Assembly: GCF_001971725.1 (NCBI RefSeq)
Contig: NZ_CP019388.1
Coordinates: 124,001 to 188,000, forward strand
From: Winogradskyella sp. J14-2
Lineage (GTDB): Bacteria; Bacteroidota; Bacteroidia; Flavobacteriales; Flavobacteriaceae
Length of the DNA stretch: 64,000 bases
Direction of reading: 5' to 3'
The translations under genes were made by a program, and so were the position numbers. Below are positions 1 to 9,538 of the stretch, one piece after another. Numbering within the stretch: the stretch's first letter is position 1; every line of letters starts with the position of its first letter. The notes beneath the pieces were generated by a model. It made no database searches. It was not told the DNA's origin and saw nothing but the letters and a program-made list of their open reading frames with translations.

Positions 1-1
1 A

Positions 2-3000
2 ACTACCTCAAATCTAGAAAACCCAATACATACATATACAACACCAGGTACTTACACAGTGACTTTAACAGAAGAAAACTTTTGTGGTATATCAGAACCT
101 GTCGTTAAGACTATTTGCATAGAGCCAGATTTGGTTGCAGACTTTTCTTTAGACAATAATGACGGTTGTATTCCTCTTGATGTTTCAGCGACTAATACTA
201 CCGACTTATCACAGTCTTGTGGTGGTGAAACGTATTTGTGGGAGGTTACTTATGCTTCTGACTTTTGTGGTACATCAGCATCTTGGGGTTTTACTGATAA
301 TACAGATGAGACCTCTGAAAACCCATCGTTTCAATTTTTAAATGCAGGTATTTATATTATAAGCATGACGATTACCAACTCGTGTGGTGATTTTATAACC
401 ACTCAGCAGATTAATGTAAAGCGTCCTCCAGTTGCTAGTATTGATCCTATCGCTGATGCCTGTGGTGCGGCTAGTTTTAATCCAACAGCTATGGTGACTA
501 CCTGTGCGCCAACTACCGATACCATAACCTATAGTTGGTCTTTTCCTGGAGGTACACCAGCTACATCTAATCTCTTAGATCCAGGAACTATTAGCTACAC
601 CACACCAGGCGACTATACCGTGACGTTTAGTGTTACTAATGCTTGTGGTACTGCTACGGTTACTGAAGACTTTTCAGTCAATGAAAGCCCAACGCTAACC
701 AATACCGATTTTGATCAAACGTTGTGTTCTGGTAATGATAGTAATGCCATAGTGCTTACGTCAGATAATGTGAATACGACTTATACATGGACGTCTAACA
801 ATCCTGCAGGCCTTACAGGCTTTATTCCAAATGGCACAGGAGATACTATTCCGGCACAAACACTTATCAATACTTTGGGTACTCCAATAGATCTCATATA
901 CACTGTAACGCCCGATATCAATGGTTGTGTTGGGCCATCCGTGAATTTTACCATCACTGTAGAGCCAGCACCTTTCATAGATATGCAACCGCAAGCCGAA
1001 GACATATGTCTTAATGGTACACCAAATGATTTATCAGTAAGCTATCAAGGTACAGGTACTCCAAGTTACCAATGGTATGTAAATACGGTTGATGACAATA
1101 CAAGTGGTACGGTCATAGCAGGAGCTAATGGACCAACATATACACCACCAACTGATAGTGTTGGTACACTATATTATTATGTGGTAATTACGTTTACAAC
1201 AGGAGATTGTAATGAAATTATTTCCGATACTGCTGAAATTACAGTAGAAGCTGTTGCGCAAATCGATACAGAGCCAATACCAACACAGTCTATTTGTGTA
1301 GGTGGAACATCAGAAGCGCTTACGGTTAATCTTATTGGAGGAGCAGGAACAGTAACTTACCAATGGTACAGTAATACTGCAAATACTAATACAGGAGGTA
1401 CTGCTATTGCAGGTGCAACATCAGCAAGTTATACTCCGCCTGTTTTTACGACTTCAGGGTCATTTTATTATTATGTTGAGGTGAGTTTTACAGGTAGTGG
1501 TTGTTCGGGCTTAGTGAGTGCAGTCGCCGAAGTTGCTGTGGTAGACGATCCAGAGATTACAAGTCCTGATTTTGGTATGCAAAGTGTTTGTCAGAATACC
1601 AATGTTAATCCTTTAGATGTTAAGGTGTCTGGTGGCTTAGGGACTATTTCTTACCAATGGTATGTTAACACTGTTAATGATACAACGACTGGAACACCAA
1701 TTGCAGGTGCGACAGCAGCGACGTATACACCACCTTCGGATGTGGTGGGTACATTTTATTATTACTGTATTGTAACCCAAGATGTATCTGGTTGTGAGGT
1801 GACGAGTTCGGTCGCCACAGTTGAGGTCACTGCAGCTGCCCAATTTACAACACAACCACTTTCTGATGAGTTGTGTTTAGGAGATACCACAGCAGCGTTG
1901 AGTGTGGCTTATACTAATGGCACAGGTACACCGAGTTACCAATGGTATGCTAATACCGTGAATGATACAACCACAGGTACTGCTATTGCTGGTGCAACAA
2001 CAGATACATATCAGCCTATAGTAGATACTGTAGGTACAACCTATTACTATGTTATCATCACGTTTAACACAGGTGGTTGTTCTGAAATTATATCAAATGT
2101 TTCTGAAATCATTGTTAACAATACTCCAAGTATTGCTGATGGATCTGTCTTAATATGTAGTGGCAATACGTTTGAATTTTTGCCAGAAACTATTACTACT
2201 AATGTGGTTCCGGTAGGGACGACGTACACTTGGTCTAATCCTGTTGTGAATCCTGCGGGTAGTATTACAGGTGCATCAGCACAACCCACAGCAAGTGCTA
2301 CTATTTCTCAATTTTTAGAAAATACAACGGTTAATCCGGCAACAGTGACGTATACGGTTACACCAGATGCCAATGGTTGTATTGGTGCTGATTTTGAAGT
2401 TGTAGTAACAGTTAATCCTTCCATTTTGGTGGCTTCAACCGTGGTTAATAACAGTTGTTTCAATTCGGATGATGCCTCTATTGGTATTACGATTACGGGT
2501 GGAGTACCTTTTATATCAGGGAATCCCTATCAAGTGAGTTGGACTGGTCCTAACGGTTTTGTTAGTAGTGCGACAAACATTTCAAACCTAGAAGCAGGAA
2601 CATATACTTTAGATATTCTTGATGATGGTGGTTGTCCCTATAATGAAAGCTTTATAATTACCGAACCTGATGAACTTGTTTTTAGTGCCGTTAATTTCGA
2701 TCCAGAAACCATATCTTGTTTTGGCGCCAATGATGGCGAGATTAGTATTGACGTCAGTGGAGGTACAGAACCTTATATCTATAACTGGACACGTAATGGT
2801 AATCCGTTTTCTAGTGATGAAGATTTAAGCGGTTTAGAACCTGGCACTTATGCTATTACAGTAACCGATGCCAATACTTGTGGGCCTATCAGTTCAACTT
2901 TTGTAATTGAAGAACCACCATTATTGGATGTGACTTTACAAAGTCAGACCAATGTTATTTGTTTTGGTAATGCTACAGGAGCCATTGAAGTTTCAACTGT

Positions 3001-4627
3001 TGGTGGTCGACCAGATTATACGTATAGTTGGACAGGGCCTAATGGATTTACAAGCACCACAGCTAATATCGCTAACTTGTTAGCAGGTACGTATGCATTA
3101 ACGGTAACCGATAGTTCTGACTGTACAGATACGTTAAGTGTTACAATTATTCAGAATGATCAAATCACTATCGATGTCACCACCACTGAAATAGAGTGTT
3201 ATGGAGATAATGATGCGTCTATAACCATTAATAATATTTCAGGAGGTGTAGCGCCTTATGATGTGGCTTGGAGTAATTTTGGTACAGGCATGAGTCAGAC
3301 CAACCTTTCCGCAGGTACCTATACTATTACCATTACCGATGCTGAGGATTGCGTGCGTGCGTTTCCCATTGTTATAGATGAAGCGCCAATTTTTCTTATT
3401 GACCCTGTAGTCACACAGATATCCTGCGCTGGTGAAGATGATGCCAGTATTGTACTTAATTTTCAAGGCGGCTTAGATCCTATTACAGTGGTTTGGGACG
3501 ATGACGCATCAGCAGGAGTAGAGCGTAATAACTTAGCGCCAGGTACCTATAGTGTTACTATTACGGATGGTACTCCTTGTGTGATTCAGGAAAGTTTTAC
3601 CATTTTTAACGTCTTACCTTTACAATTGTCTGCCAATGTTACCGATGCTTTAGATTGTGATGATCCCAATAGTGGTGCTATCAACCTATTAATACAAGGC
3701 GGTACACCACCATTCTCGGTATCTTGGTCTAATGGAGCGACTACGGAAGATTTAATAGCCATTCCACCAAACACCTATGTAGTTACGGTCACAGATGCTA
3801 ATGCTTGTAGCATCGAAGGCAGTTGGAATGTTAACCGTTTTGAACCTTTGACTTTGGATGTGGATACCCAATCTGAAGTGGATTGTGATACCAAAACCGT
3901 AAACCAAACCTTTGTGGCTATGGCCAGTGGTGGCGTACCACCATTTACCTATAACTGGTCTAGTGGTACTGTGAGTGGTGCTAATAATGAACTTATGACA
4001 ACCGATGTTGATGGTTTGGTACTGCTTGAAGTCACCGACGCACAAGGTTGTACCACCAATTATAGTCTTAATGTGGATATTCCTGTGCTTGGTGATCCAG
4101 ATTTTGAGCTGTCTTCTTTTGGGTTTAGCAATTTTGGTGTGTATTCAATTTCAGATCCTATTAGCTTTACCAATTTGGCTACAGGTGATTATCTCAGTGT
4201 TTTGTGGGACTTTGGTGATGGTAGTTTTTCAGGAGAGGAAAATCCAACCCATACCTACAGTGCTGTAGGTTCGTATGTGGTTACACAAACCGTAACGTAT
4301 CCTTTTGGTTGTGTGTATGAGCGCGTCATTACTTTGTATGTAGAGCAAGGTTATAAACTAATTATGCCAGATGCCTTTACACCAAACGAGGATGGCATTA
4401 ATGATTTCTTTGGGCCTGTGTACGAGGGTCTCAATAGTTTAGAATTACATATTTACGATACATGGGGCAGTCTTATCTATACTGAAGACAATGCTAATTT
4501 TACGGGTTGGGACGGGAAGATTAATGATGAGGTTGCTGAAAACGGCAATTACTATTACACCTTTAGTGCCAAAACCTTTTATGGTAAAACCATCACAGCC
4601 CAAGGCGCCTTTGTATTTATAAAATAA
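2..4627 (+). CDS. Large type IX-secreted repeat protein (gliding motility-associated C-terminal domain), 5' end missing
   Basis: The frame is open to the left edge, so the true start lies upstream; the GTG at 59 is internal. The visible part is over 1,500 residues of Cys- and Thr-rich, Ig/PKD-like modules. Four near-copies of a module containing the core YQWY occur near nt 1066, 1360, 1654 and 1936, followed by SprB-like repeats (pattern CFG/CYG...GG.PPY.W) from about nt 2440 to 3850. A PKD domain (WDFGDGS...) lies near nt 4205. The last 90 residues (from MPDAFTPNEDGIND) form the gliding motility-associated C-terminal domain, a type B signal for type IX secretion. The protein is expected on the cell surface as an adhesin or matrix protein. 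The next gene, 5 nt away, encodes a PorP/SprF protein, the usual partner of type B cargo. Confidence 0.93.
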   Translation, partial: TTSNLENPIHTYTTPGTYTVTLTEENFCGISEPVVKTICIEPDLVADFSLDNNDGCIPLDVSATNTTDLSQSCGGETYLWEVTYASDFCGTSASWGFTDNTDETSENPSFQFLNAGIYIISMTITNSCGDFITTQQINVKRPPVASIDPIADACGAASFNPTAMVTTCAPTTDTITYSWSFPGGTPATSNLLDPGTISYTTPGDYTVTFSVTNACGTATVTEDFSVNESPTLTNTDFDQTLCSGNDSNAIVLTSDNVNTTYTWTSNNPAGLTGFIPNGTGDTIPAQTLINTLGTPIDLIYTVTPDINGCVGPSVNFTITVEPAPFIDMQPQAEDICLNGTPNDLSVSYQGTGTPSYQWYVNTVDDNTSGTVIAGANGPTYTPPTDSVGTLYYYVVITFTTGDCNEIISDTAEITVEAVAQIDTEPIPTQSICVGGTSEALTVNLIGGAGTVTYQWYSNTANTNTGGTAIAGATSASYTPPVFTTSGSFYYYVEVSFTGSGCSGLVSAVAEVAVVDDPEITSPDFGMQSVCQNTNVNPLDVKVSGGLGTISYQWYVNTVNDTTTGTPIAGATAATYTPPSDVVGTFYYYCIVTQDVSGCEVTSSVATVEVTAAAQFTTQPLSDELCLGDTTAALSVAYTNGTGTPSYQWYANTVNDTTTGTAIAGATTDTYQPIVDTVGTTYYYVIITFNTGGCSEIISNVSEIIVNNTPSIADGSVLICSGNTFEFLPETITTNVVPVGTTYTWSNPVVNPAGSITGASAQPTASATISQFLENTTVNPATVTYTVTPDANGCIGADFEVVVTVNPSILVASTVVNNSCFNSDDASIGITITGGVPFISGNPYQVSWTGPNGFVSSATNISNLEAGTYTLDILDDGGCPYNESFIITEPDELVFSAVNFDPETISCFGANDGEISIDVSGGTEPYIYNWTRNGNPFSSDEDLSGLEPGTYAITVTDANTCGPISSTFVIEEPPLLDVTLQSQTNVICFGNATGAIEVSTVGGRPDYTYSWTGPNGFTSTTANIANLLAGTYALTVTDSSDCTDTLSVTIIQNDQITIDVTTTEIECYGDNDASITINNISGGVAPYDVAWSNFGTGMSQTNLSAGTYTITITDAEDCVRAFPIVIDEAPIFLIDPVVTQISCAGEDDASIVLNFQGGLDPITVVWDDDASAGVERNNLAPGTYSVTITDGTPCVIQESFTIFNVLPLQLSANVTDALDCDDPNSGAINLLIQGGTPPFSVSWSNGATTEDLIAIPPNTYVVTVTDANACSIEGSWNVNRFEPLTLDVDTQSEVDCDTKTVNQTFVAMASGGVPPFTYNWSSGTVSGANNELMTTDVDGLVLLEVTDAQGCTTNYSLNVDIPVLGDPDFELSSFGFSNFGVYSISDPISFTNLATGDYLSVLWDFGDGSFSGEENPTHTYSAVGSYVVTQTVTYPFGCVYERVITLYVEQGYKLIMPDAFTPNEDGINDFFGPVYEGLNSLELHIYDTWGSLIYTEDNANFTGWDGKINDEVAENGNYYYTFSAKTFYGKTITAQGAFVFIK

Positions 4628-4632
4628 TCCTT

Positions 4633-5634
4633 ATGACTTTAAGACCCATATTTACCTTTATTATACTTATATGCTGTTGGACCGTTAGCGCTCAAGATCC
4701 GGTTTTTACACAGTCTAACTATATACAAGAAACGTTAAATCCTGCCTTTTCTGGTTTTGAGGATAACGACCGTATTGCGGCTGGTATTTTGAGTCGTGTG
4801 CAATGGCCTAATCTCGATTTGCAAATTCACACACAGTATGCTTATGTGAATAAGTCGTATGATTATGGTCCAAGTCTTGGCTTTGGTGTTGGTATCAATG
4901 CCGTTTGGCAATACGAATCGTTTAATAATTATAATTACGCCCAGGTTAACCTTAACTATGCCCATCGTATTAATCTTAATAATGGCTGGTATTTTAGACC
5001 AGCTATAGAGGTGGGAGTAGGGAATAAGAGTAATCGTTTTAGGAATTTAACTTTAGCCGATCAGATTAATATTAATTCAGGGTTTATCAATCCTGTGTCG
5101 GTTGATCCACTAGCAAGCCGATTGAATAGTATTTACTTTTTAGATATTAATGCAGGTTTTATTGTTGAACGCCAAACTTTTAATGATATCAGCTATTGGA
5201 TTGGAGGTTCGGTACGCCATCTTAATCGTCCTAATATATCCATTGTTGAAGGTGAAAAGTTACCGCTTGATATTTTCTATTCGTTTCATGGTAATGTTCG
5301 TTTTCCGTTTTTACATGATAATACTATTATGATGACGACTAACCTTATGGTGCAAGGGCCTTATAACCGATTGGATGTTGGTACTATATTTCAGCTTGAT
5401 GCTATATTGTTAGGCCTCACGGCAGCAACGAATCCTGCGCGTAATGATGGTAATGCTCATTTATTGACTTCGGTTAATGCCTTTGTAGGCTTTGAGTATC
5501 AAACTTTTCGTTTTGGTTTTTCTTATGATAAGAATACCTCAAATATTGGTCGTACTGATGGGGTGTATGAGCTGTCTATGACCTATTTGTCGCGTTGTAG
5601 ACGTTGTAATACGGATCGTAGTCGGAAGAAGTAG
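4633..5634 (+). CDS. PorP/SprF family type IX secretion membrane protein
   Basis: This 333-residue protein starts with a signal peptide ending near VSAQ and continues with QSNYIQETLNPAFSGFE, the typical N-terminus of the PorP/SprF family. The rest has alternating beta-strand character fitting an outer-membrane barrel (for example LGFGVGINAVWQ). Members help secrete or anchor cargo bearing the gliding-motility C-terminal domain. It begins 5 nt after the giant upstream gene and is surely co-transcribed with it, so it is probably the dedicated partner of that protein. The C-terminus is unusually basic and Cys-containing (RCRRCNTDRSRKK). A heptamer repeat tract starts right at its stop codon. Confidence 0.9.
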   Translation: MTLRPIFTFIILICCWTVSAQDPVFTQSNYIQETLNPAFSGFEDNDRIAAGILSRVQWPNLDLQIHTQYAYVNKSYDYGPSLGFGVGINAVWQYESFNNYNYAQVNLNYAHRINLNNGWYFRPAIEVGVGNKSNRFRNLTLADQININSGFINPVSVDPLASRLNSIYFLDINAGFIVERQTFNDISYWIGGSVRHLNRPNISIVEGEKLPLDIFYSFHGNVRFPFLHDNTIMMTTNLMVQGPYNRLDVGTIFQLDAILLGLTAATNPARNDGNAHLLTSVNAFVGFEYQTFRFGFSYDKNTSNIGRTDGVYELSMTYLSRCRRCNTDRSRKK

Positions 5635-5755
5635 TTAGAAGTTAGAAGTTAGAAGTTAGAAGTTAGTAGTTGGAAGTTAGAAGTTAGAAGTTAGAAGTTA
5701 GTAGTTAGTAGTTAGTAGTTAGTAGTTAGTAGTTAGTAGTTGGTAGTTAGGGTTT
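5635..5755. repeat. Heptamer tandem repeat (TTAGAAG / TTAGTAG)
   Basis: About 17 copies of a 7-bp unit run without interruption from the stop codon of the PorP/SprF gene. The first part is mainly TTAGAAG and the second mainly TTAGTAG, with single-base variants such as TTGGAAG. A shorter relative lies at 25817-25868, also just after a stop codon. Such tracts vary in length by slippage; no coding role is seen. Confidence 0.9.
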
Positions 5756-5759
5756 GATT

Positions 5760-7740
5760 ATTAATATACAGATTGCTGCGTTTGTTCCTTGCTCGCAATT
5801 ACATTTCATAAATATATAATCAACACCTCATCGCACTTGAACTTCCGACTAGGTCGGAAACCGCTGAAAGCAGAAATAACGAGCTGTAAAACTAAATTTG
5901 TAAGCAATATCAAGGATTGAAAGTTAAAGTTATAATTAACTCTAAGTCTTACAAGCACTAGAGCGAGTGGCACGCAGTGATTTCCTCTTACAGCGAAGCA
6001 CTTTTTGGTTCATTTTTGGTGCTTCAAAAATGAACGTAACGACATAGAGGCCAAAGCTATAAATTCAATGCTAGATTCCGTGTCACACTTCGACTGCGCT
6101 CAGTGGGACAGCACGGAATGACAAAAGTGTAATTGATTTAATAAAAAAACAGATTGCCACGTCGCTACGCTTCTCGCAATGACACTTCGGTTTGCGTTGT
6201 AAGGTATCATTATTAAAACTATATTTTGATTTTGGTAGTTTTGCTAATGACGCGCTTCTCGATACTATTTGCTCATGCTTCGCAAATCACTCGAAGTGAC
6301 GCTTGGGGTGTTTAGGGTGTTATCATTAAAACTATATTTTGGTTTTGATAGTTTCGCAAATCACTTGCTTCTCGATACTATTTGTTTAAGTTTCGCAAAT
6401 CACTCGCTTCTCGATACAATTTGCTTAAGCTTCGCTTAGGTATCTTCAATCAAAATGTATTTTGATTTCGATAGTTTCGCAAATCACTCGCTTCTCGATA
6501 CAATTTGCTCATGTTTCGCAAATCACTCGCTTCTCGATACAATTTGCTCATGCTTCGCAAATCACTCGAAGTGACGCTAGGGGTGGTTAGGGTGTTATCA
6601 TTAAAACTATATTTTGATTTTGGTAGTTTCGAATATCACTCGCTTCTCGATACAATTTGCTCATGTTTCGCAAATCACTCGCAATGACACTTCGGTTTGC
6701 GTTGTAAGGTATCATTATTAAAACTATATTTTGGTTTTGGTGGTTTCGTAAATCACTTGCTTCTCGATACAATTTGCTCATGTTTCGCAAATCACTCGAA
6801 GTGACGTTAGGGGTGGTTAGGGTGTTATCATTAAAACTATATTTTGGTTTTGGTAGTTTCGCAAATCACTTGCTTCTCGATACGATTTGCTCGTCGCTTC
6901 ACAAATCACTCGAAGTGACGTTAGGGGTGGTTAGGGTGTTATCATTAAAACTATATTTTGGTTTTGGTAGTTTCGCAAATCACTTGCTTCTCGATACGAT
7001 TTGCTCATGTTTCGCAAATCACTCGAAGTGACGTTAGAGGTGGTTTGGTTATTAATGAGCAGATTGCCATGTCGCTGCGCTTCTCGCAATGACACTATGG
7101 TTTGCGTTGTGAGGTATCATTATTAAAACTATATTTTGGTTTTGGTAGTTTTGCTAATGACGCGCTTCTCGATACTATTTGCTCATGTTTCGCAAATCAC
7201 TCGAAGTGACGCTAGGTGTGGTTTTGGTTATTAATATGAAGATTGCCACGTCGCTGCGCTTCTCGTAATGACACTTCAGTTTACGTTGTAAGGTATCATT
7301 ATTTAAAATGTATTTTGGTTTTGGTAGTTTTGCCAATGACTTGCTTCTCGATACTATTTGCTTAAGCTTCGCTTAGGTATCTTCAATCAAAATGTATTTT
7401 GATTTCGATAGTTTCGCAAATCACTCGAAGTGACGCTAGGGGTGGTTAGGGTGTTATCATTAAAACTATATTTTGGTTTTGGTAGTTTCGTAAATCACTT
7501 GCTTCTCGATACGATTTGCTCATGTTTCGCAAATCACTCGAAGTGACGTTAGAGGTGGTTTGGTTATTAATGAGCAGATTGCCATGTCGCTGCGCTTCTC
7601 GCAATGACACTTCGACTGCGCTCAGTGGGACAGCACGGAATGACAAAAGCGTAATTGATTTAATAAAAAAACAGATTGCCACGTCGCTGCGCTTCTCGCA
7701 ATGACGTGCTAGATGTGGTTTGTTTTATTATATTTACGAC
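5760..7740. repeat. Array of dispersed palindromic repeats, left boundary of the accessory island
   Basis: Nearly 2 kb without a credible gene, built from mosaic copies of a few units. One unit reads tttcgcaaatcactcgaag tgacg; another has cttgcttctcgatacgattt gctcatg; a third is the REP-like gattgcc...cttctcgcaatgac; a fourth is cttcgactgcgctcagtggg acagcacggaatg. The same units, in the same orientation, fill 22256-23590. Several spurious reading frames with the peptide RKSLEVTLGV come from these repeats. A perfect hairpin (TTCATTTTTG, 6-nt loop, CAAAAATGAA) lies at 6009-6034. Confidence 0.9.
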
Positions 7741-7755
7741 TCTTAAATACCAACA

Positions 7756-8046
7756 ATGCCCAAACAAAATACGTTGGCTGATGCTGTTCAGCAATTGATT
7801 ACAGCTATTCTGAATGCTTTAGGTTATAATGCGGCTCCAAAGCGTACTTGGCATCAGCATGTGGTGCCGTATGAGGATGGTTGGGCTGTGCGTCGTGAGG
7901 GCAACCAACGTGTTACGTCTAAGCATCGTAAGCAGGGCACTGCAATCCGTAAAGCCAAAACCCTTGCCAAGCGCTATAATGCCGATGTTATTATCCACCG
8001 TGCTAGTGGTGGCATCCGTAAGCGAATGAGTTACAGGCACCGATAA
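7756..8046 (+). CDS. DUF2188 domain protein
   Basis: A 96-residue basic protein. From about residue 32 it has the DUF2188 pattern: WHQHVVPYEDGWAVRREGN, then a helix rich in Ala/Lys (AIRKAKTLAKRY), then ADVIIHRASGGIRKRMSY. The family is small, widespread and of unknown function; the fold suggests a two-layer alpha/beta domain. About the first 30 residues (LADAVQQLITAILNALGY) form an extra amphipathic helix not seen in minimal members. The gene stands alone just inside the left repeat array. Confidence 0.8.
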   Translation: MPKQNTLADAVQQLITAILNALGYNAAPKRTWHQHVVPYEDGWAVRREGNQRVTSKHRKQGTAIRKAKTLAKRYNADVIIHRASGGIRKRMSYRHR

Positions 8047-8237
8047 TGTCGTTATTTTCTGTAAAGTCTCTTACTTCTTAAAGACTATTTTTGTTATTTA
8101 TCTGGTTTAATATCAAGGTGTTACCCTAATGTTTATCTTTTAGTAATCCCTTTTGTTTCTTTTTTATATAGCGGCAATACGTTATTCCCTTAGTTGTTGA
8201 CTGCACCGTAACTCAATATACCTATTACTGGGTATGG

Positions 8238-8265
8238 TTTGCTTTGGTGTGCCTTTATAATTTTG
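8238..8265 (+). promoter_or_regulatory. Predicted Bacteroidota promoter for the 8294 gene
   Basis: A TTTG at 8238-8241 is followed 16 nt later by TAATTTTG at 8258-8265, a full match to the -7 consensus TAnnTTTG. The spacing is slightly shorter than the usual 19 or so. Transcription would start near 8272, giving a leader of about 20 nt. Confidence 0.55.
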
Positions 8266-8293
8266 AGTATTAACCAATTAAACCCAAAAGATT

Positions 8294-9244
8294 ATGAAAC
8301 GTTTTATGTATTCAATTTTAGTAATGTTCTCTTTTGCAGCTCAAGCGCAAGCACCTTTTACAACACTTGCTATGGAGCCAACCTATGTAAAAGCGACGCG
8401 TACCGGCTCTGATGACTCTGAAAAACGCTATGAACGTGTTGATATTGTTAAGTTAATAAAAGCAGAAAAAGACAAGGGCACGCTTAGTTCTTTTAGTATG
8501 ACAGATTTTAAAGAACAAATTATGGATGACGCAGACATAGAACCTACGGAAGATACTAATGAAGTTGGGTTTTTTAAAAGCAGTTCTTTAGCGTTGAACG
8601 TTTTAAACAACGCCGATAGTAGGGCTTCTATAAATGCACAAGTTTTATTTTATAAAATCAATTTTATGACTCCTGTTGATTCAATTGCGTCTAACTGGCG
8701 CTACAATCTCCCTGTGATGATTATTTCTAAACTGTCTACAAGTTATGATTCTATTTCTGGCGCAAGTGCTATTGATGTTTTAGATTATGAAGCGGCGCCT
8801 GTGACTTTGCGTATCATGCCATCTTTTAAAATCAGTGGTAATAAAAAATACAAGGAAGAATTATTGTTCGGGATTTATGCAGATGCCAGAGGCATTAACG
8901 TGCAAAATACTGAAACTAATGATTATGATCTCGAAGTTGTAGGCTCTGGTGGTATTGGCTTTACCTTAACAGGACATGGTGAAGCCGGTATTTACAATAA
9001 ACAGGGCGATTACGAAAAAGGGGAATGGTTGGTGTCTGCCATGCTACAGGGTGCGGTCGGTGACGCGGATGTCATTCAGAAACTGTTTAATACTGATAAG
9101 GATTTTGTAACGTCATTTCAATCCTATTTTTCGTTTAACATTGCTGAAGGCAGCAAGTTTAATCTTAAGATTGGATATCAACATTACTTCCAAGAAACCA
9201 TAGCCGGTACAAAGAATAATTTTTCTATTGCGTTAGGTTTATAA
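8294..9244 (+). CDS. Exported protein of unknown function, possible outer-membrane protein
   Basis: This 316-residue protein starts with a clear signal peptide (MKRFMYSILVMFSFAAQAQA). The mature part has alternating hydrophobic stretches (SLALNVLNN, INAQVLFYKINF, LRIMPSFKI, LLFGIYADARG, GGIGFTLTGHGEAGIY, SFNIAEGSKFNLKIGYQHYF) and ends in FSIALGL, which fits beta strands of a small outer-membrane barrel. I do not recognise the family. It has its own promoter and no operon partner, and sits between the DUF2188 gene and the restriction locus. Confidence 0.75.
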   Translation: MKRFMYSILVMFSFAAQAQAPFTTLAMEPTYVKATRTGSDDSEKRYERVDIVKLIKAEKDKGTLSSFSMTDFKEQIMDDADIEPTEDTNEVGFFKSSSLALNVLNNADSRASINAQVLFYKINFMTPVDSIASNWRYNLPVMIISKLSTSYDSISGASAIDVLDYEAAPVTLRIMPSFKISGNKKYKEELLFGIYADARGINVQNTETNDYDLEVVGSGGIGFTLTGHGEAGIYNKQGDYEKGEWLVSAMLQGAVGDADVIQKLFNTDKDFVTSFQSYFSFNIAEGSKFNLKIGYQHYFQETIAGTKNNFSIALGL

Positions 9245-9289
9245 TGGTGTGTATTTACCTTAATATTCCAAGTTTAGTTTATTGTTCTA

Positions 9290-9420
9290 AAAAAAGGCTG
9301 GGATCTGCAGGTTTATACAATGTACGCCGCCTGCCCCAGCCAAAAACCATTGGGTTATGCTAAAGCCATTGCCTTAACGGATGCAGTCCGTTAGGTACTA
9401 CACTTTAGCTTTATGGCAAG
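9290..9420. other. Structured intergenic stretch, possible small RNA
   Basis: The 294-nt gap before hsdM holds two potential stem-loops. GGCTGGG (from about 9297) can pair with CCCAGCC near 9336-9343, and a perfect 7-bp stem, TAACGGA (9375-9381), loop TGCAG, TCCGTTA (9387-9393), is nested in a weaker pair TAAAGC/GCTTTA. This could be an RNA, a leader structure or a terminator for the upstream gene. No known family was recognised. Confidence 0.3.
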
Positions 9421-9538
9421 TTACAAAATAACCATGTATAGATTGTTATGCATATCGGTACAATTTTTTATATTTAGGCTCCCTTAATTAATAGCGACTC
9501 AAATACGAGCCGCTTTATTTGTTTTATAAAACTGATAC

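Noticed and set aside
59..61. GTG at 59 as the start of the first gene
   Set aside because: The frame is open to the window edge and the upstream codons (NLENPIHTYTTPGTYTV) continue a PKD-like repeat.
3239..4045. Antisense frames within the giant adhesin gene
   Set aside because: They are shadows of the long repeat-rich frame, lack start signals and show no family pattern.
5635..5755. Coding repeat at the end of the PorP/SprF gene
   Set aside because: The stop codon precedes the tract, and the heptamer shifts frame at every copy with repeated TAG stops.
6505..7704. Small proteins with RKSLEVTLGV / FANHLLLDTICS-type sequence
   Set aside because: These frames are read from the dispersed repeats, recur in several copies on both strands and have no start signals; the same applies to frames in 22378-23218.
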